A model generated the notes under the pieces. The model was not told the origin of the DNA and did no database searches. It saw only the letters and a program-made list of their open reading frames with translations. DNA of 64,000 nucleotides from DATGPD01 sp041398565. Its GTDB lineage: Bacteria; Planctomycetota; UBA1135; UBA2386. Of the stretch, positions 62,701-64,000 are shown piece after piece. The position numbers and the translations under genes are program-made. Position 1 is the first letter of the stretch, and each line of letters starts with the position of its first letter. The DNA lies in NCBI GenBank assembly GCA_041398565.1, contig JAWKUN010000003.1, positions 558,001-622,000 of the forward strand, given 5' to 3'.

Positions 62701-62980
62701 GGCCATCGTGCGCGGCTGTCTCACGCGGCTGCGGCCGGTCCTCATCACCGCCCTGGTCGCGTCGTTGGGCTTCGTGCCGATGGCCATCGCCACCGGCCAG
62801 GGCGCCGAGGTGCAGCGGCCGCTGGCGACGGTGGTGATCAGTGGTCTGGTGACGAGCACGTTGTTGACGGTGGTGGTCCTGCCGGCGTTGTACAGGTTGC
62901 TGACATCGTTCGAGCGCGACGCGCCTGACGCTGCCGAGCCCTGGGAGGCACCCGAGGTCGGACCGCTCGAGGTGCGATGA
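59717..62980 (+). CDS. czcA: heavy-metal RND efflux pump (CzcA family)
   Basis: 1087 aa from ATG 59717, 15 bp after czcB. It has the RND topology: TM1 (WLVVLFAALVAGIGVLSLER), a large porter loop, TM2-6, a second loop and TM8-12. The heavy-metal signature in TM4 reads IDFGLIVDGAVIIVEN. The DFG...VDGAV form is that of divalent-cation pumps (Zn, Co, Cd, Ni) rather than the Cu/Ag CusA form; this assignment is by family knowledge. FAPNLDEGDVVVMATRPPS marks the second porter loop. It uses proton motive force to expel metal from periplasm or cytoplasm through CzcB and CzcC. Confidence 0.95.
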   Translation: MLDSILHLSIRSRWLVVLFAALVAGIGVLSLERLPIDAVPDVTSNQVQVNTVFGALTAAEVEKQITLPVETALAGIPGLEATRSFSRNGFSQVTAVFADAVDIYFARNQIAERLASVQGLLPAGVVPTMGPISTGLGEVYMYVVEFAHPGGDGAEVRDGQPGWQHDGSYLTPGGERLRTDLEFGTYLRTVQDWYVRPQLRNIEGVAGIDSNGGYVKQYHVQPDPMRLLSYGLTFTDVIEALERNNVATGAGYVERHGEAYTIRAAARLEDLEQIRDVPVGTRGGVPILVRDVAEVGLGRQLRTGSASQGGREIVLGTALMLMRANSRTVAQDVDARIEQVRAGLPPDVRIRTVLDRKRLVDATIGTVSKNLIEGAGLVILVLFVMLGNFRAALITALAIPLSMLMTATGMVQAHFSGNLMSLGAIDFGLIVDGAVIIVENCLRRLAEKQHRQGRLLTLQERLHEVWIAAREMVQPSVYGQAIIITVYLPILALTGVEGKMFRPMATTVIMALVAAFVLSMTLVPALVAILVRGRVREGDNFLVAAAKRAYAPVLRLALRRRVAVVVGAVALFGASAWLFTRLGAEFAPNLDEGDVVVMATRPPSTSVEEATRMQFELEDALAAVPEVAFVFSRTGTAEMATDPMTPNLTDTFIMLKPKAEWPDPALAKEGLIERIEAAIADVPGAAYEFTQPIQMRFNELIAGVRSDVAVNVYGEDFARMQRAAQQVAHVLEAVPGAADIKIEQTDGIPITDIDVDRRAAARLGIDMATVQDTVAAAVGGRAAGIVFEGDRRVDIVVRLPEAIRSGSASLQDLPIALPRQDDTGSNTHRGYVPLAAIARIATADSPHQFSRRNGKRLITVQANVRGTDLGTFVEEAQRRVAGVTLPPGGWLEWGGTYQNLAAARARLAVVVPLCFLLIFVLLFTMFRSAKYALLVFSGVPLGLSGGVAGLWLRGMPFSISAAVGFIALSGVAVLNGVVMVSFINQLRSEGLGRDAAIVRGCLTRLRPVLITALVASLGFVPMAIATGQGAEVQRPLATVVISGLVTSTLLTVVVLPALYRLLTSFERDAPDAAEPWEAPEVGPLEVR

Positions 62981-63038
62981 GGGTTTGCCGAGGGGCCGGG
63001 TGGATTTCGCACGGCGGCGGCGATCCCATGCGCAGCGA

Positions 63039-64000
63039 ATGAGCAGATCGCTTCGACTCGACTTCGCCAACCTGCGCGGCGACCTGTACGGAGGCGTCAC
63101 GGCCGGGGTCGTGGCGCTGCCGCTCGCACTGGCGTTCGGCGTGCAGAGCGGGCTCGGCGCCGCTGCCGGCATCTACGGCGCGATGGTCCTGGGGTTCGTC
63201 GCGTCGCTCTTCGGGGGGACCCCCACGCAGGTCAGCGGCCCCACCGGACCCATGACCGTCGTCAGCGCCGCCGTGGCCGCGAACATGGCGGCACAGACCG
63301 GCAGCGTCGAAGCGGGGCTCGGAGCCGTCTTCCTCACCTTCTTCGTGGCGGGCCTGGTCCAGGTGGTCCTCGGCTTCCTGCGCGTGGGTCGCTACATCCG
63401 CTACGTGCCCTACCCGGTGGTGTCGGGATTCATGACGGGCATCGGGGTGATCATCATCCTGCTGCAGGTCTTCCCGACGCTCGGACACCGATCGCCGAGC
63501 GTGGTGTTCGACGTGCTGCTCCAGGTCGGCAAGCCGCTCGCCGACGCCAACTGGCGCACGTTGGCGCTGACCGGCCTCACCTACGGTCTCATCGTCCTGG
63601 TCCCCAGGTTGACCAAGGCGATCCCGGCGCCGCTCGTCGCGCTCCTGGCGGCCACGACGTTGTCGGTGGTGCTGGGTTGGGAGGTTCCGCGGATCGGCGA
63701 GATCCCTGCCGGTCTACCGCGGTTGCACGTGGGCGAGTTCCTCGGCGTCGACGCCCATCTCTGGGGCACGATCGTCAGCGACGGCGTTGCGCTCGCGGCA
63801 CTGGGCGCGATCGACTCGCTGCTCACGTCGCTGGTCGCCGACAGCCTGACGCGGACGCGGCACAGCAGCGAGCGCGAGCTGATCGGGCAGGGCTTGGGCA
63901 ACATGGCGGCGGCGATGGTAGGAGGCATCCCGGGCGCAGGGGCGACCATGCGCACGGTGGTGAACATCCAGGCCGGAGGCCGCACGCGCCTCGCCGGCAT
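63039..64000 (+). CDS. SulP-family anion transporter (partial, runs off the window)
   Basis: The N-terminal 320 residues are visible, from ATG 63039; a nearby ATG at 63028 leads straight to a stop. It has the SLC26/SulP core: GDLYGGVTAGVVALPLALAF with the Pro-x-Ala-Leu-Ala motif, FGGTPTQVSGPTGPMTVVSA, YIRYVPYPVVSGFMTGIGVI and ALGAIDSLLTSLVADSLTRT. Such proteins carry sulfate, bicarbonate or other anions; the substrate is unclear, and any C-terminal STAS domain lies beyond the edge. It starts 58 bp after czcA and may be part of the same transcript. Confidence 0.9.
   Translation, partial: MSRSLRLDFANLRGDLYGGVTAGVVALPLALAFGVQSGLGAAAGIYGAMVLGFVASLFGGTPTQVSGPTGPMTVVSAAVAANMAAQTGSVEAGLGAVFLTFFVAGLVQVVLGFLRVGRYIRYVPYPVVSGFMTGIGVIIILLQVFPTLGHRSPSVVFDVLLQVGKPLADANWRTLALTGLTYGLIVLVPRLTKAIPAPLVALLAATTLSVVLGWEVPRIGEIPAGLPRLHVGEFLGVDAHLWGTIVSDGVALAALGAIDSLLTSLVADSLTRTRHSSERELIGQGLGNMAAAMVGGIPGAGATMRTVVNIQAGGRTRLAG

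Overview
The window looks like chromosomal DNA of a planctomycete-like bacterium. It is very GC-rich, and most genes carry signal peptides or lipoboxes. Giant secreted beta-propeller and FG-GAP proteins, an ELWxxDGT repeat protein, a Ser/Thr kinase with a TPR tail and an ECF sigma factor fused to a membrane-anchored ectodomain all fit that group. This placement is inferred from gene content; no rRNA or marker gene is present. No tRNA, rRNA or CRISPR array was seen.

Region 1 (0-14.3 kb): a secreted protein, a YncE-like/phosphoesterase lipoprotein, a TrkH-TrkA potassium uptake pair (ATGA overlap), an APC-family permease, a Tat-exported sugar-isomerase-like TIM barrel, a DUF6786-type lipoprotein, a secreted protein, an S9 peptidase and a glutaredoxin. 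An 18-bp motif recurs between the two convergent gene pairs.

Region 2 (14.3-31.2 kb): a thioredoxin-fold protein, an FG-GAP protein, an Lhr-type helicase, an ELWxxDGT protein, a Ser/Thr kinase-TPR protein, and the ECF sigma/carboxypeptidase-regulatory fusion. A 77-bp tandem hairpin repeat lies upstream of the fusion gene.

Region 3 (31.4-46.4 kb): a GH43 lipoprotein, then an apparent selenoprotein. It is a thioredoxin/TlpA-like protein whose first active-site Cys is encoded by in-frame TGA (W-U-G-P-C), followed by a SECIS-like hairpin. After it come two secreted beta-rich proteins, a ~330-bp imperfect palindrome, a HEAT-repeat protein, an OmpR-type two-component pair, an SGNH-like hydrolase, an ELWxxDGT relic and a trypsin-like protease.

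Region 4 (46.4-56.2 kb): an accessory island of broken genes. It holds a serine recombinase relic, a PglY/DUF6079-like ATPase relic next to an intact HIRAN-domain gene, two IS91-type fragments (a 118-bp near-identical repeat), an IS66 remnant that truncates a secreted protein gene, and a compact unrecognised operon (51.8-54.6 kb). That operon has an ECF-like sigma regulator followed by three paralogous ~113-aa proteins, a Cys-rich membrane protein and a small basic protein. A tetranucleotide AAGG tract sits just upstream of the sigma start codon, which suggests phase variation. This operon and the selenoprotein are the best candidates for something undescribed.

Region 5 (56.5-64 kb): a CzcCBA-type heavy-metal efflux operon preceded by a small His-rich membrane protein gene, then a SulP transporter that runs off the window.
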